A stretch of 64,000 nt of DNA from Asterias amurensis. Lineage: Eukaryota > Echinodermata > Asteroidea > Forcipulatida > Asteriidae. Location of the stretch: the NCBI RefSeq assembly GCF_032118995.1, contig NC_092662.1, forward strand, positions 1 to 64,000, read 5' to 3'. The notes under the pieces were generated by a model. The model was not told the origin of the DNA. It saw only the letters and a program-made list of their open reading frames with translations, and did not search any database. Shown here in pieces: positions 25,701 through 36,160 of this stretch (its first letter is position 1; the number at the start of each line of letters is the position of its first letter). The position numbers and the translations under genes were made by a program.

Positions 25701-28700
25701 ACATACAGGCCTTGAATTTCGCTCTTAAGGGGCACAACCTTTCCTTGGGGCACTTTTGTGGGGAAAATGTAAGTTTATATTTGAGCCTTGCAGAGGTCAC
25801 ACAGTTTATGTAGCTGAATATAATCCTCCAAAAACGATGATGTCATTTTTAGCATATGGTTAAAACAACATGAAGTAACGTACACAAGTATCGTATAAAA
25901 AAACACTTGCATGGTCTTTACTCAAACATAAGGTTTTGAACTTTTACTCCATTGTCAGAGACTAACCCAGCTAAAACCTTGTATGGAAAAGGTTTTTCAA
26001 GGGAAGTTTTCCACTCTGAACTATTTTTATTCCTTGTAAGTTATGTGCAAATCAATGGCTCACAAGCATTAATGCTTGCATACTTTACCAGTATTGAGGC
26101 CCTCCATTAAAGATGCTATGTCAGATTTTTGGCCGATTTGACCCCAAAATTTGGATTTAAAACTCAATAGGTATTTTGATGGGGGTCGAGAAAGTTACAA
26201 CCTTTCATTTGAGCCATTGCTCGAAAAAATCCACCAATTATTAGTAGCAGTGAAATAAAGTGCTCAAAATGAGTTTTTTCGGTATCCCGGACAATATATC
26301 ACGTGACCAATTCTTATCTGTTTTAGAAGAAACGTTTTAAATTTTTGTCATGAGTCCTGACCATTAAAAGTAAAGGTTAAACTTTCTTTCGTTAGAGAGG
26401 GTGATACTCTTTGAAATACCATTTAAGGGGCCAAAAATCTGACATAGCATTTTTAAGTGAAAGGGCTTTCAATTACATTTTCTCAGACAGTGCTTTTAGG
26501 TCAGGTTAAAGGTTGAAATTTTCGATATCCTGGCTGACAAAATCGAAAGTCATTGAGTTCAAAGATTACTAGATAAGTGTAACACATTGTGTGTTTTTCT
26601 TAAAGATATTTCCGTGTTGCTGTATTTAATTTTTGTTGTTGAACAGCCAATACGGGCTTCGTAAAGGAAATAAACTGGCCAGGAAATCCTTGAGTGCCAG
26701 GGATTAATATCATGGACTCTAGCTTGACTTTAACTTGCAGTCATAGTGCTTTTTACATTGTTCATATAACCAGAATCTCCTTTTACTTAGCTTTTTTTTA
26801 AAATGCACATAAATATGCTTTTATAGTTTTAATTAGGCTATATTATATAGTTCTCATATTTCAATACTGTAAGCCATGGTTATTAACGTCCATACTGTTC
26901 TTAAACATTGTTTGTTTCTTAAATTGTGGCTAAAAGTAACTTTTTTGAAATCCATCAGGGGTGCTACTCTTTTGTTTTCTCTCCTAGATGTATATTTATG
27001 TTTTCTTTATCGTTCTTTTTTTTTGTACTTTGCATTTTTACCTGTAAATTAATCAATTAAATGAAATAAAATTTAATTTCTTTTGTTTTGATTTTAATAA
27101 CCCACTATAGCCTAGTACACCAACTTATAACCCATACATGTTACATTGTAAACTGCATGCTTTAGATGCTGAATATATCAGTCGGACTACTTGGAGAGTT
27201 CTCTTCAGCAGCTCTACATGTACATTACACAAAACATTGACAACCCCTGATAGTTCCCTTCACCCATGACCCCTACACAAATAAAACATTGTTTGGCTCA
27301 CTCAAGCAATGCATACAATAACAAGTACCCTAAACCATGGGAATGGGAACCAACATTGTTTGGCTCACTCAAGCAATGCATACAATAACAAGTACCCTAA
27401 ACCATGGGAATGGGAACCAACATTGTGCAGGGGGAATATCCTGTACCATGCAGTACTTGGTACCAAATGATTTGTTGTATGCATAACAATACTATGAATA
27501 GAAACTTATTCTGATGGAATCTAATGCGATAATGAATGCTGCACAACGGGGCTTCAGTGTCGAGGTTTCTCCTCCACTAGCCAACTACAGTTGGCACTTT
27601 CAGTGAATAAATTTGTTTGATGCCCAAAATTAAATGCAAGTTTTCTTTTTGTTTGTGAATGAGAGATCGTCAGACATTCACAAGGTCATATGCCCAGCGT
27701 TCACTTAACACTAGTGTCACCAGGGGATAGTTACCATCTACTCCTGGAACTGAAACATGGTTACCCCCATTACGGTAATGGTTTAGGCATCATCCACTTT
27801 GGGCATGGCTGGTAGAGCAGATTGCACTACACCTTCCCAACTTTTAACGAAGGCAATAATTATGACAAAGTGCCTTGCTTAAGAGCAGAGTACCATGACT
27901 AGATATCAATCAGATATGTCCACTGCCATAAGAGTCACAGGATGTTAACTCAGTGTTTTTCTTTGTCAGCGTCGATAAATTAATTGTCTTGGCAGCTCTG
28001 GATTTTTTCTCACTTAACACCAGGAAGTTTCGACAGCTTTAAAATGAAGCTTCAAAAGTACAAAGGTCTGGTTTTCTAGACTTTGTATCCAATGAACAAG
28101 ATCACAATCTCTGTGTTTACTCTGAAATTAAGGAAACATATGTGACGAATATTCATTTAACATGTAGCTCTCCTGAAAAAAATTGCTCTGCGCATTGCAC
28201 TTTTATCAAAATAAATTGCCAACTAATTAAGCTGAAACTTCTACAGCAGATTTACAAACATATATGTAGAGGTTCAACAAAAGAATTCATAGCAGCCCTA
28301 TCCTAAATCTAACTGAATTGTTAAATGACATGCCTAAAGATTGACTAATTTGTTATTGTATTATACAAAATAATGTTTTTATATTGGATTTTATAATAGC
28401 CTTTTTTTTTACCTTTGGTCGATTGCTAATATCTTGCCTTTTAAGAATTTTATTAATTGGCGTTTGTGCTTGTTTGTCCCCCTGCTTTTTTTATACTCTT
28501 TTTTTATTTTCTTTCGGTGTATTAATGTTTTTTAGTAACTGTAACCACTGGGCAATTCAGCCGTCCACCCAATTAAATATTGGCTTCAGATAGGCAAACT
28601 TAACAAAACATTTACATTAGGTTCAACTAATGACAAAAAACGAAGTCTGAAACCAAGACCCTCCAGAGTCATTCCAAACAGACGATCTTTCAACTTCTAG

Positions 28701-31700
28701 CTTCGCTCCTAACTGTTTCAGAAGTCAAATTTGATTTGTGCTAATCGGGAGCGCCTGTCTGAAGAAAAAAAGACAAACTCTAGCTTTCTTCTTTACCTTG
28801 GAGAATACGGTGTATTTTCATGGATGATTTTTGTGGCCCGGTATGATTCACCTTTTTTCCACTGCATAATTGGATTGTACATTCCATAGACTACACAGAT
28901 CAGATCCACAAGTTCTCCGAATGGTACAAATACAGTCGAACGTTCAGTCACTACCATAGGAGTGGCTACAAGAAAGGAAAAGCAAGTTGCCTTATATTAC
29001 TTGTCAGAATTGATGGTTTGGGGATGGTTGCCTGACTGCTCTGTCATTATTAGTAAGGAGTTGAAGATTTCAAGGAGCTTTTAGGAACAGTATCCTCGGA
29101 GAAAGATGGCATGTCATGGCCAAGTGGTTAAGTGCACCAAACTCAAGCTCTGGTGTTTCTGCTCAGCAGAGTGTGGGTTTGAGACCAGGTTGTGACACTT
29201 GTGTCCTTAAAGCAAGAAACTTAACCATAATTGCAGCATCCTTCAGATGGGACTTTAATGCATTGCTCCAAGTGAACTTAAAGAGAAGGGGTTCCCCCCA
29301 TGACCCTGGTTTGACTGGCTGCATATTGCTCCACAGCACCTTGTAAACCATTACATGGTGCTGTGTACAAGAATAGGTCGCATGTAGCTTGAGCACTGCA
29401 GAAAAATACTGGAATCCCGCTCAGATACAAGGAAGGATTCTCACTAAACGTAAAACCAGGTACACTTCATTGTCCAAAGGGTTTTATGCAGCAGCACCAA
29501 ACCTTTGGAACACTGTTCATTATCAAATACATCATGCTCATTCACTTTCAGTTTTCAAAATATATTCATTCACACCAGATCTTTTCAATACTTATTTCGC
29601 TTCTTAGGCTATTTTTTATTTCTCATTGCTTTGTATTGTAAATTTTTGATTGCTTGTAACTATTGTTGTAGAGCGTTATGGTAACTTTTTTGTGTAAGAA
29701 CGCTATATAAATGCTTAGATTATTATTATTATTATTAAGCACCTTTGAGCGTCACTAAGTGATGGACTTATGTGCACTATAAAAGAAGCCATTATTTTGT
29801 CCAAGAGCACGGTTTTCTTAAATATCTCAAAACAAATACTTCTCTTTCTGTTTTTCCCCCCCTTGATACCTACCAGAATTGCAGATTTTTCCTTGCAGCC
29901 CTTTAGGGCAAATACAGGCTCCTGTGAACGGATGACACTCAACACCCTCAAAGCATGTGCATTGTTGCACACAGTATAGTCCATACATACCATGTGGACA
30001 GCCTTTAGTCATCAAAGAAAAACACAAAGACTACGAGTATGAGATACATTCATTTGTTTAGCATAGTTTTAATTTTATTTAAAATTAAGCTCTTCATAAT
30101 TTGGTGTTGAACAGTGAAAAACTTAATACTGTGACCTCCGGATTGCATACCCCCGTGCCAACTGCGGTTTTCTTGCCCTAATGTTGGCCACATTTCCAAC
30201 TCATGAGATAATTAGTTTGATCTAATCTAGTTTAATTTAGACGTCTTAGATACCAAGAAGTACAGACAAGAATCCCTTTCGTAATCTCCTACCCAAGGGG
30301 TAATTACAATTAGGATCGAAGTGTCGACCCAACGACACATGCGCCCCCACAACTGGGTACTAAGCCCACACTCTACTACAATAGAACTGGAGTCTGGTGC
30401 TATTTAGAACGCTTGGCCACAACTCTCCACAATAGCAGAATTTGAACTAAGATAGTCGAGTCAACTTACCTAAGAGTTTGAGGTCAAAGTCTAGGGTAAT
30501 ATTTGGTAGTCCCTTAAGAATTCCTGTGCTTATAGGAAGAGTCACTTGGCAGGTGCCATTAAGGTCATCATCTGATGCTACAATGTCATTAAAATCTACC
30601 ATTCCCTCAATGAGTGATGTTCCACTGCTTATATAATCATCTGTAAAATTAAAACAACAGTATATTTATTTATTGGCTTTTCCGCAGTGCTTCTGAAAAC
30701 CAATGTTTTAAGAGGAATATCAGTTACTACTTTAAGCTCCTCCTAAGGTTCTTTCCACTTGTCTTCAGCTCCATACCAAGAGTGGCTTTTAGACATGTTT
30801 GGGGCAAAGTTGCAGGGACATTTTCTTTTACAAATTGTCACGTTGTGAAAAAGTCAGGAACGACCCCCTGCACAAATGTTTAGACCCACTTTTTCTCAGA
30901 ATGATGTCATGGGATGTTTTGGAAGTTAGAAAATGAGGTATCACAAAACTGAGTTTGACATTTCCCTTCCTCTTTACAGGATCCAGCCATACATGTAGAT
31001 TCTCAGAAATGGACTGGGATAGTTTCACAGAGCTGCTTAAGCAGAGAATTATGTTTAAAATCTTTCTGCTTAGTAAAAAATAATCAGGATACCAGTCACA
31101 GATTGTACATTTGACACAGAACCTTGGCTGGAAACCTTATTCTTGTTAGCATATTATTTGTTTGCCTACAATGTAGCTATTCCTTGTGCTTAAAGGAACG
31201 CGTTGCCTTGGATCGGTCGTGTTGGTCTTTGAAAAGCATTTGTTACCATGTGTTATAAAATCCATATGATTAGAAAGATATTTTAAAAGTAGAGTATAAG
31301 GATCCACACATGTATCACTCGAATTTGCGTGGTTTTCCTCTTACCTCGTCGTCAATTACAGTCGGCCATTAATGGGAGTCAAATTTTTGACTCCCATAAA
31401 TGGCCGACCGTGTTAGTTCGCAAATTTAAAGGAAAACCACGCAATTTCGAGGCAAATATGTGTGGATCATTGTATTCTACTCTTAAAATATCTTTCCAAC
31501 CATATGCATTTTATAACAAATGGTTACAAAACACTTTTTATACACCAACTCGTCCGATCCAAGGCAGCGTGTTCATTTAGATAAGCAGCTCTGTGGAATT
31601 GGGCCCTAATGATAAAACTGACCAGTAGTGTTTACTGAATGCACAATTGGTAGTGGTGTCTGAACTGGCTTGTTGTAAATGCAGTCTAGGCTCAGTGGCA

Positions 31701-33891
31701 CAACTGGAACTGATATGCGAACCACAATATGACCAGAAATGCTACCTGCAAGAAAATTAAAAGAGAATTTAGTAAGAAAATGTTGAAATTCAAACTGTAA
31801 AAAATAACAATAAACATAGCTCCCTCTGTCAAAAAGTCTTACTTCAGATAAAACCATTAACCTACCTTACCCTACTCTTAGAGGTACTGGACACATTTGG
31901 AAATTGTCAAAGACCAGAATTAATTGAATAGAACTATAGACCATGGACTCTATTTTCCTCTTTTGTTGTCCTCGGTTTGAATATGTCCTACTCACACCCA
32001 CCCATCCACACTTCGCCAACCAAGGGACATAATGAGAGGTCCTCTGAAAGACTTTAATAACTTGGTGTCAATCTTGGTCTTGTTGACTCATATCCAATCT
32101 TACCCTTTCTTAATGATTTTATCTTGATGATTTTTGTAAATTTGATCTGAATAAAAATCAAATCTACATTCAATTGTTATTACATTGGTCGCAATTCAGG
32201 CATATAATGCTAGCTTGTGAGAAACCCTGTACCCACTTTACATCTGTCTTCAAGTGTTGTGAAGTTAAAATACATATGTAAGCTTTGTACTCAGCAAATA
32301 TTATCTGCAAAAAAATAGTTAATGGCCCAATGTTCCAACCCTAGCAGAGTCTTTCTCATAGGCAAATGATATGATTTATAACAACAAAAACATGAACAGG
32401 TAAACTTTTGTTACGCTTAGTTACCTGTTCATGATTGTCGTGTTGTTATTAAGCATCTGAGAAAGACTCTGCTTGGGTCCAAATTGCAGGCCATTGACTT
32501 TTTGTTTTTGCATTTATACCATCGATCCTTTTGGTTGGTAAGTTGTTTGCAACAACCAATTCTATTATTCAAACAACTATGACAAAAATCCTGGATAACT
32601 TTGAGACTGTGTCTTAAATACTTACATTGCTCAGTATGCCTAATGCTCAGGGTTTGAGATATGACTTGGGCATTTACTGCAATACCGATGATAGAACTTT
32701 CAGGTGTTCTAACCGACACAGCAAACTCAAAAAGTCCATGATCCTGCAAAGTGGTACACAATCAAATAATACATAGATTGTAATCATTCTGAAAAATGTA
32801 TGATGACGTCCCGAGTGCAAATTTAATTTCCTCGACAGTATTGCAAAACCAGAGGGGGCGGGGCTTACCAAAGGGTCCCCTTCCCTTTCTCAGAATCCTT
32901 GCCCCACCCAACTCTTGCATCCAAAATGAGAATACAAGAATTAAATGCATAATGAATGGTTTGATACATTAAATAGTCTTTGAGCTTCTAGACCCAGAAA
33001 CTGGGGCGCTGTGACTGCTGATCTCCTCCAGAACTAAGTAGTCAAATTGGAATTTTTTGTTAAACACAAGTCCTAATTCATAGGCCTACTCTAAGAGGTT
33101 ATTCATTGCTGGCGGAGGTGGTTTAGGCCTATAACACCTTTTGAATTTAAGTTGAATGTGTTAAATGTGTTATAATTAACAATTAAATTGGCTGTCAACA
33201 AGTGGAAATTCCTGCATACCTGAAGTAGGCCCTGATTAACTGACGCTAAACCTAGCCCTGGTAGGACATCAGTTGCCTGCAATGGAGGAGTCCAACCTGG
33301 GCTAACGCTAAACCCAGAGAAACGATTGGTCAAAAGTTTGACCTAACTTTTTATTGCAGTTTGGCCGCTGTTGCATGGCAACGAAACATCAATGGACATC
33401 CTGATTTTCCTGTTGTGGGCCACAGCACTGACCACAAATAAAATGTCTAAATGTGTGTTAGCAGTCAAGTGTTGTAGCCACACGGTGGGCAGTGCAGGCG
33501 GGCCTGTACAAGCCAGAACTAACAAAACTGGCTCAGCACTCTGAGAAAAACACAATGTGCTGTTACAGATTTCCCCCAGATTGCGCTTGAGCAATGATGG
33601 CCCAATATAAACATTAAAATTTGGTTGAACTGCTCGCATGTGGACTAGGATTAGCTTGGTGACTAGCTACAACACGACTTTAAACGGATAGTGAGAGAAT
33701 AGTGATGGAGCTGTTCACTGCAGCAGGTTGATAAAAGGAAACAATGTACTCACACTTTCATTTGTTGCTGGTGGAGGTGGCTTATAACACATCAAGCCAT
33801 TATTATCGGCAAATTCCCCATTCGTAACAGTCAATAAGAAGACCATTAATGACACCACGCCACCATAATCCTTGCAGGAATGTTGTCCCAT
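19795..33891 (-). CDS. EGF / four-Ig / TIR transmembrane receptor (15 coding exons, complete)
   Basis: Coding exons in transcript order: 33754-33891, 32626-32743, 31623-31745, 30470-30640, 29874-30002, 28797-28965, 25230-25348, 24548-24844, 24056-24239, 23044-23192, 22060-22219, 21665-21774, 21028-21177, 20406-20549, 19795-20186. All have GT-AG borders, every junction keeps phase, and together they give 850 residues. Order: signal peptide (hydrophobic 'VVSLMVFLLTV', residues 1-25); a ~155-residue region with no recognised fold (about 29-183); one Tie/laminin-like EGF module (184-226, eight cysteines, 'CPHGMYGLYC', 'CICPKGLQGKIC'); four Ig-like domains (about 227-322, 323-421, 422-532, 533-622) with C...W...YxC cores; a transmembrane helix (about 631-656); and a TIR domain (about 673-810) with box 1 'DIFIAYK', box 2 'IHYKNFKPGA' (BB-loop proline present), 'SEWCYYEF' and box 3 'ERFWKPL'. 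A tail of about 40 residues ends in 'ELIS'. TIR ectodomain receptors signal through MyD88-type adaptors. This layout is IL-1R-like but has an EGF and an extra N-terminal region. Start: only ATG before the signal peptide. Confidence 0.87.
21880..21985 (-). mobile_element. tRNA-derived SINE fragment, family A
   Basis: The minus strand carries a B-box-like 'CCTGGTTCAAATCCCACC' and the tRNA-like 5' part 'GGCAGCCAGGCTGGCG'. Two further copies of the same family lie at 41420-41540 and 46779-46893, all in the same orientation. It lies in intron 11 of the TIR receptor gene. Confidence 0.6.
22325..22740 (+). mobile_element. tRNA-derived SINE copy, family B (diverged)
   Basis: It shares long blocks with the better copy at 29113-29385: 'CAGCAGAGTGTGGGTT', 'TGTGACACTTGTGTC', 'TTAAGCAAGACACTT', and the later 'AGAAGGGGTTC'. 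The A-box end is missing or degraded. It lies in intron 10 of the TIR receptor gene. Confidence 0.55.
23650..24083 (-). repeat. ~78-bp tandem array duplicating an exon end with its splice donor
   Basis: Six copies have repeat anchors at 23664, 23741, 23820, 23898, 23977 and 24056 (spacing 77-79 bp). On the minus strand each copy contains the last codons of receptor exon 9 ('TNAKVTYE') followed by a GTGAGTG donor. The copy at 24056 is the true exon end; the other five lie downstream in the intron. The unit also contains TTAGGG-like strings on the + strand. Confidence 0.88.
25371..25487. repeat. 17-bp tandem array (7 copies) next to a splice acceptor
   Basis: AAAATACAGCATCATTC is repeated seven times, nearly perfectly, with CAGCAT anchors every 17 bp from 25377 to 25479. 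On the receptor's strand it ends about 25 bp before the acceptor of exon 7 (first exon base 25348), so it occupies the branch-point region. Confidence 0.92.
26107..26456. mobile_element. Non-autonomous DNA transposon (MITE) with 28-bp terminal inverted repeats
   Basis: The left end 26107-26134 (TTAAAGATGCTATGTCAGAT...) and right end 26429-26456 (...ATCTGACATAGCATTTTTAA) are inverted copies with one or two mismatches. The ~350-bp element has no coding capacity. It lies in intron 6 of the TIR receptor gene. The flanking TTAA/TTA suggests the target site but is ambiguous. Confidence 0.75.
27286..27424. repeat. Perfect 67-bp tandem duplication
   Basis: The block beginning ACATTGTTTGGCTCACTCAA at 27286 is repeated without visible mismatch at 27353. 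The identity indicates a recent duplication. It lies in intron 6 of the receptor gene. Confidence 0.92.
29113..29385 (+). mobile_element. tRNA-derived SINE, family B (best copy)
   Basis: An A-box-like TGGCCAAGTGG at 29117-29127 and a B-box-like GGGTTTGAGACC at 29175-29186 are about 50 bp apart. They are followed by a conserved body (TGTGACACTTGTGTCC, GAAGGGGTTC) and an end that reads CAGCACCTTGTAAACCATTA. Other copies: 22325-22740 (diverged) and 53537-53760 (minus). It lies in intron 5 of the receptor gene. Confidence 0.75.
31022..31608. mobile_element. 'GGGCCCAATTTCATAGAGCTGCTTA'-type MITE, split by a later insertion
   Basis: The left part 31022-31189 (CACAGAGCTGCTTAAGCAGA...) and right part 31580-31608 (ATAAGCAGCTCTGTGGAATT, then GGGCCC) form one member of a family also seen at 47394-47562, 48908-49088 and 50575-50765. 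The uninterrupted copy at 48908-49088 shows that TTGTGCT and the AAGGCAGCTCTATG block should be adjacent, so 31190-31579 is an insertion. Located in intron 3 of the TIR receptor gene. Confidence 0.75.
31190..31579. mobile_element. Palindromic foldback MITE inserted in another MITE
   Basis: Almost the whole ~385-bp element is one imperfect inverted repeat. The ends are AAGGAACGCGTTGCCTTGGA (31193 on) and ATCCAAGGCAGCGTGTTCAT (to 31576). The centre is a near-perfect hairpin around TTTGACTCCCATAAATGGCC / GGCCATTAATGGGAGTCAAA (about 31365-31408). The flanking TTA at 31190-31192 and 31577-31579 is a likely 3-bp (or TA) target duplication. No transposase is encoded. Confidence 0.85.
32309..32504. 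mobile_element. Foldback MITE, ~196 bp
   Basis: The arms 32309-32403 and 32421-32504 are inverted copies sharing GCAGAGTCTTTCTCA, ATGAACAGGTAA and TTAATGGCC-like blocks around an 18-bp loop. It lies in intron 2 of the TIR receptor gene. The sequence just downstream (TTTGCATTTATACCAT..CCTTTTGG) recurs near 46945-47010, so the mobile unit may be larger. Confidence 0.7.
33105..33140 (-). pseudogene. Possible duplicated fragment of receptor exon 1
   Basis: The minus strand reads a 'CYRPKPPPPAMNN' peptide that matches the end of coding exon 1 ('CYKPPPPATNES', 33754-33790) at the DNA level (GCTGGCGGAGGTGG versus GCTGGTGGAGGTGG). There is no good donor after it. It may be a decayed exon copy or a chance low-complexity match. 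Confidence 0.3.
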
Positions 33892-35814
33892 GCCCTTAAA
33901 ATTAAAGAAAAAGAATGAAAACAAGAATGTTCAATTTTGTTTACAATTTGCATTTATTCAAGGTTTCTGTATGTGGTTTGTATTTGCGGAAAACACCATT
34001 TCTAACGAACTAGTTAAGATTATCATGATGTTTGCTTATTTTACTCCATGCATCATGTGCAGACGTAAATCAAAATAGGGCCTTTTTTTAATTATGATAA
34101 TTGTTAAAAATCAATTAATTATTAACCAACCAATAACTAATAGTGAAAACAAGGACAGACAAAGCTCCTCATTGACATTGTCATAATACTTGATACTCGA
34201 TACTTTATGGATACTTCTAGAAACTAGTATAAAGAAATATATAAATATATAAGTCTCCCCTGTGGTGAGCGGGAGCCTTATATAGCTAGTACTAAAGTAG
34301 AAGTCCTTGATCTGTTGATGGGGTAATCACTTCACAGCTGGTAAGAGCTAAACTGGGACGATGTGCTGTGTAAGACGCCGTGACCGATGGTGCAATAAAA
34401 GTGTAGGACAAGACAAATTGAACATTAAATACACTGTACAATAACATTAACATAGGAGGGAGAAATACATCGCCAAATTCCCCCTATAGTTACCATCAGA
34501 TCACCGCAGACCGCTGATCTCCTTTACGTGGCCCCTCCACCCGATTGTTAAAAACCAGATTAAGATCTCCAGAACCTCCGAACCAGGCCTTGCCCATATA
34601 GTCAGTAGAGCTATCTTCAGTCTGCCACAATGATATTAATGATATCGTCGTCGAAATGCCCCAATCATAAATTAATATTCCTCTGACCTTGGGAAAGCTT
34701 GTTCACACACACACTGCATTCGGTTGGAGGAAATAAACACACTTTTTGACAACTTTATACCTTCAAAGAACTTATGTACAATGGAGAGCCCAATCAATCA
34801 CAATCATTATTTTTACAAAAACTGTTCCCCATTGGTTGTGGATGGACAAGGAGGATTCAAAAGAGGGCGCTATCAGAAGAAGTTTGTGGGGGACTTAGAC
34901 AGGTTCTTTTTGTCTGTGGACACTAGGTCAAAATTCATGCGCTAAGCTATAACTATTTTTTTTTGTAAACCCACAGTTACTTTTAAATAATGTTTGGGGT
35001 AATACAAGAAATAATATAGTGTTTAACTGGGGCCATGTGTTGGTCCTTTGACTCAGAATCTGACTGGGAAGTGTCTTACTACAGTTGTTGAATTATTTTG
35101 TGTCTTTTGACTATTTGAAGAAAACAAATACAAATTAACTCTAAATTAAAAGCCTGGTAAACATTTCGAGGCAAGTATAATGCATTTTTAGAGGGATATG
35201 CTCCTCGTTTTAAAGGTTTGCTGTCGAAAATGCACTCTGCATAATATTTTCGAGTGGTGGTAGCAGTCAGGTTGGCTCCTAGTGGACCCGCATTTCATTT
35301 ATGTGCACCCGTTCGCAAGTAAGAGGACCACAGCCTTGCATGTGGATTTAGTACAGGGGTCTCCTCCCACGTCTAAAACTTATACTTTTGATGTTTTTAT
35401 ATAAAGGATGCTGTGCCATCTTTATAATTCAGATTACCCTTTGGTTCCATTTTAATATCGATGGCGATCAATGATTACCCCACTTTTCCCAATAATTATT
35501 GCTTTTGATTTAAGGCGGCTCTCCATACTACATTACTTCAGAACGTCACAAAGCGGCGCTTTTCAAGCGCATTGCAAAGAAAAGTAAAAGTAGCAACTTT
35601 CCAACAAATCTCCGAACGTGGACACTCACGTACTTAACTTCGTAAGTAAGGCGGTTAATTTTGTGTAGTATTTTTGAAGTGATGTCCCACAGGTTATTGT
35701 ATGACATATTTCCCTTTTAGATATCTTAGGAGCCGTTCCATTAGTTTGTTTTGGTTGAAAAAAATAAGGACAACAGAACAGGCATTTACGTGGTCGTCTC
35801 GCCACCTGACAAGC

Positions 35815-36160
35815 TCGCCACCAACAAAGTCGCCCCCTGCAAAGTTGCCCCCAACCCGGCCGGCTCGCCCCGGGTTGAAACAAAGTCGCCCCCTGGCAAT
35901 GTCGCCCAAAACAATGTCTCCCCTGACAATGTCGCCCCCAGCCAATGTCACCCCTAGCAAAGTCGCCCCCAGATGTTGTTCGGAAAATAATGAAGGCTAC
36001 AATATGGTAAAAAAATATAGTAGGCTAATAAAACATTTTCAGAAAACTCTGTATGAAGTAATGTGCTTTTGGAAGGTCTAAACCTAACCCTAACTCTAAC
36101 CCTTATCTTTTTTTCTGGGGCGACTTTGCTAGGGGGCGACATTGGCTGGGGGCGACAGTT
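35815..36160. repeat. GTCGCCCC minisatellite with a 40-bp hairpin arm pair
   Basis: From about 35815 to 35970 degenerate 15-20-bp units of the form 'AAxGTCGCCCCC' repeat. The last part (35931-35970) recurs as an almost perfect inverted copy at 36117-36156 (GGGGCGACTTTGCTAGGGGG...). The ~146-bp loop contains a short telomere-like string, CCTAACCCTAACTCTAACCC (about 36083-36102). Open frames across it are products of the repeat. Confidence 0.8.

Noticed and set aside
29116..29346. 76-codon open frame
   Set aside because: It lies entirely in a tRNA-derived SINE present in other copies.
35694..36081. Overlapping open frames on both strands rich in Ser/Pro or Gly/Asp
   Set aside because: They follow the GTCGCCCC minisatellite; similar residues on both strands reflect the repeat, not a protein.
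36083..36102. Interstitial telomere as evidence of a chromosome fusion
   Set aside because: Only about three imperfect units, inside a hairpin loop; too short to argue for fusion.
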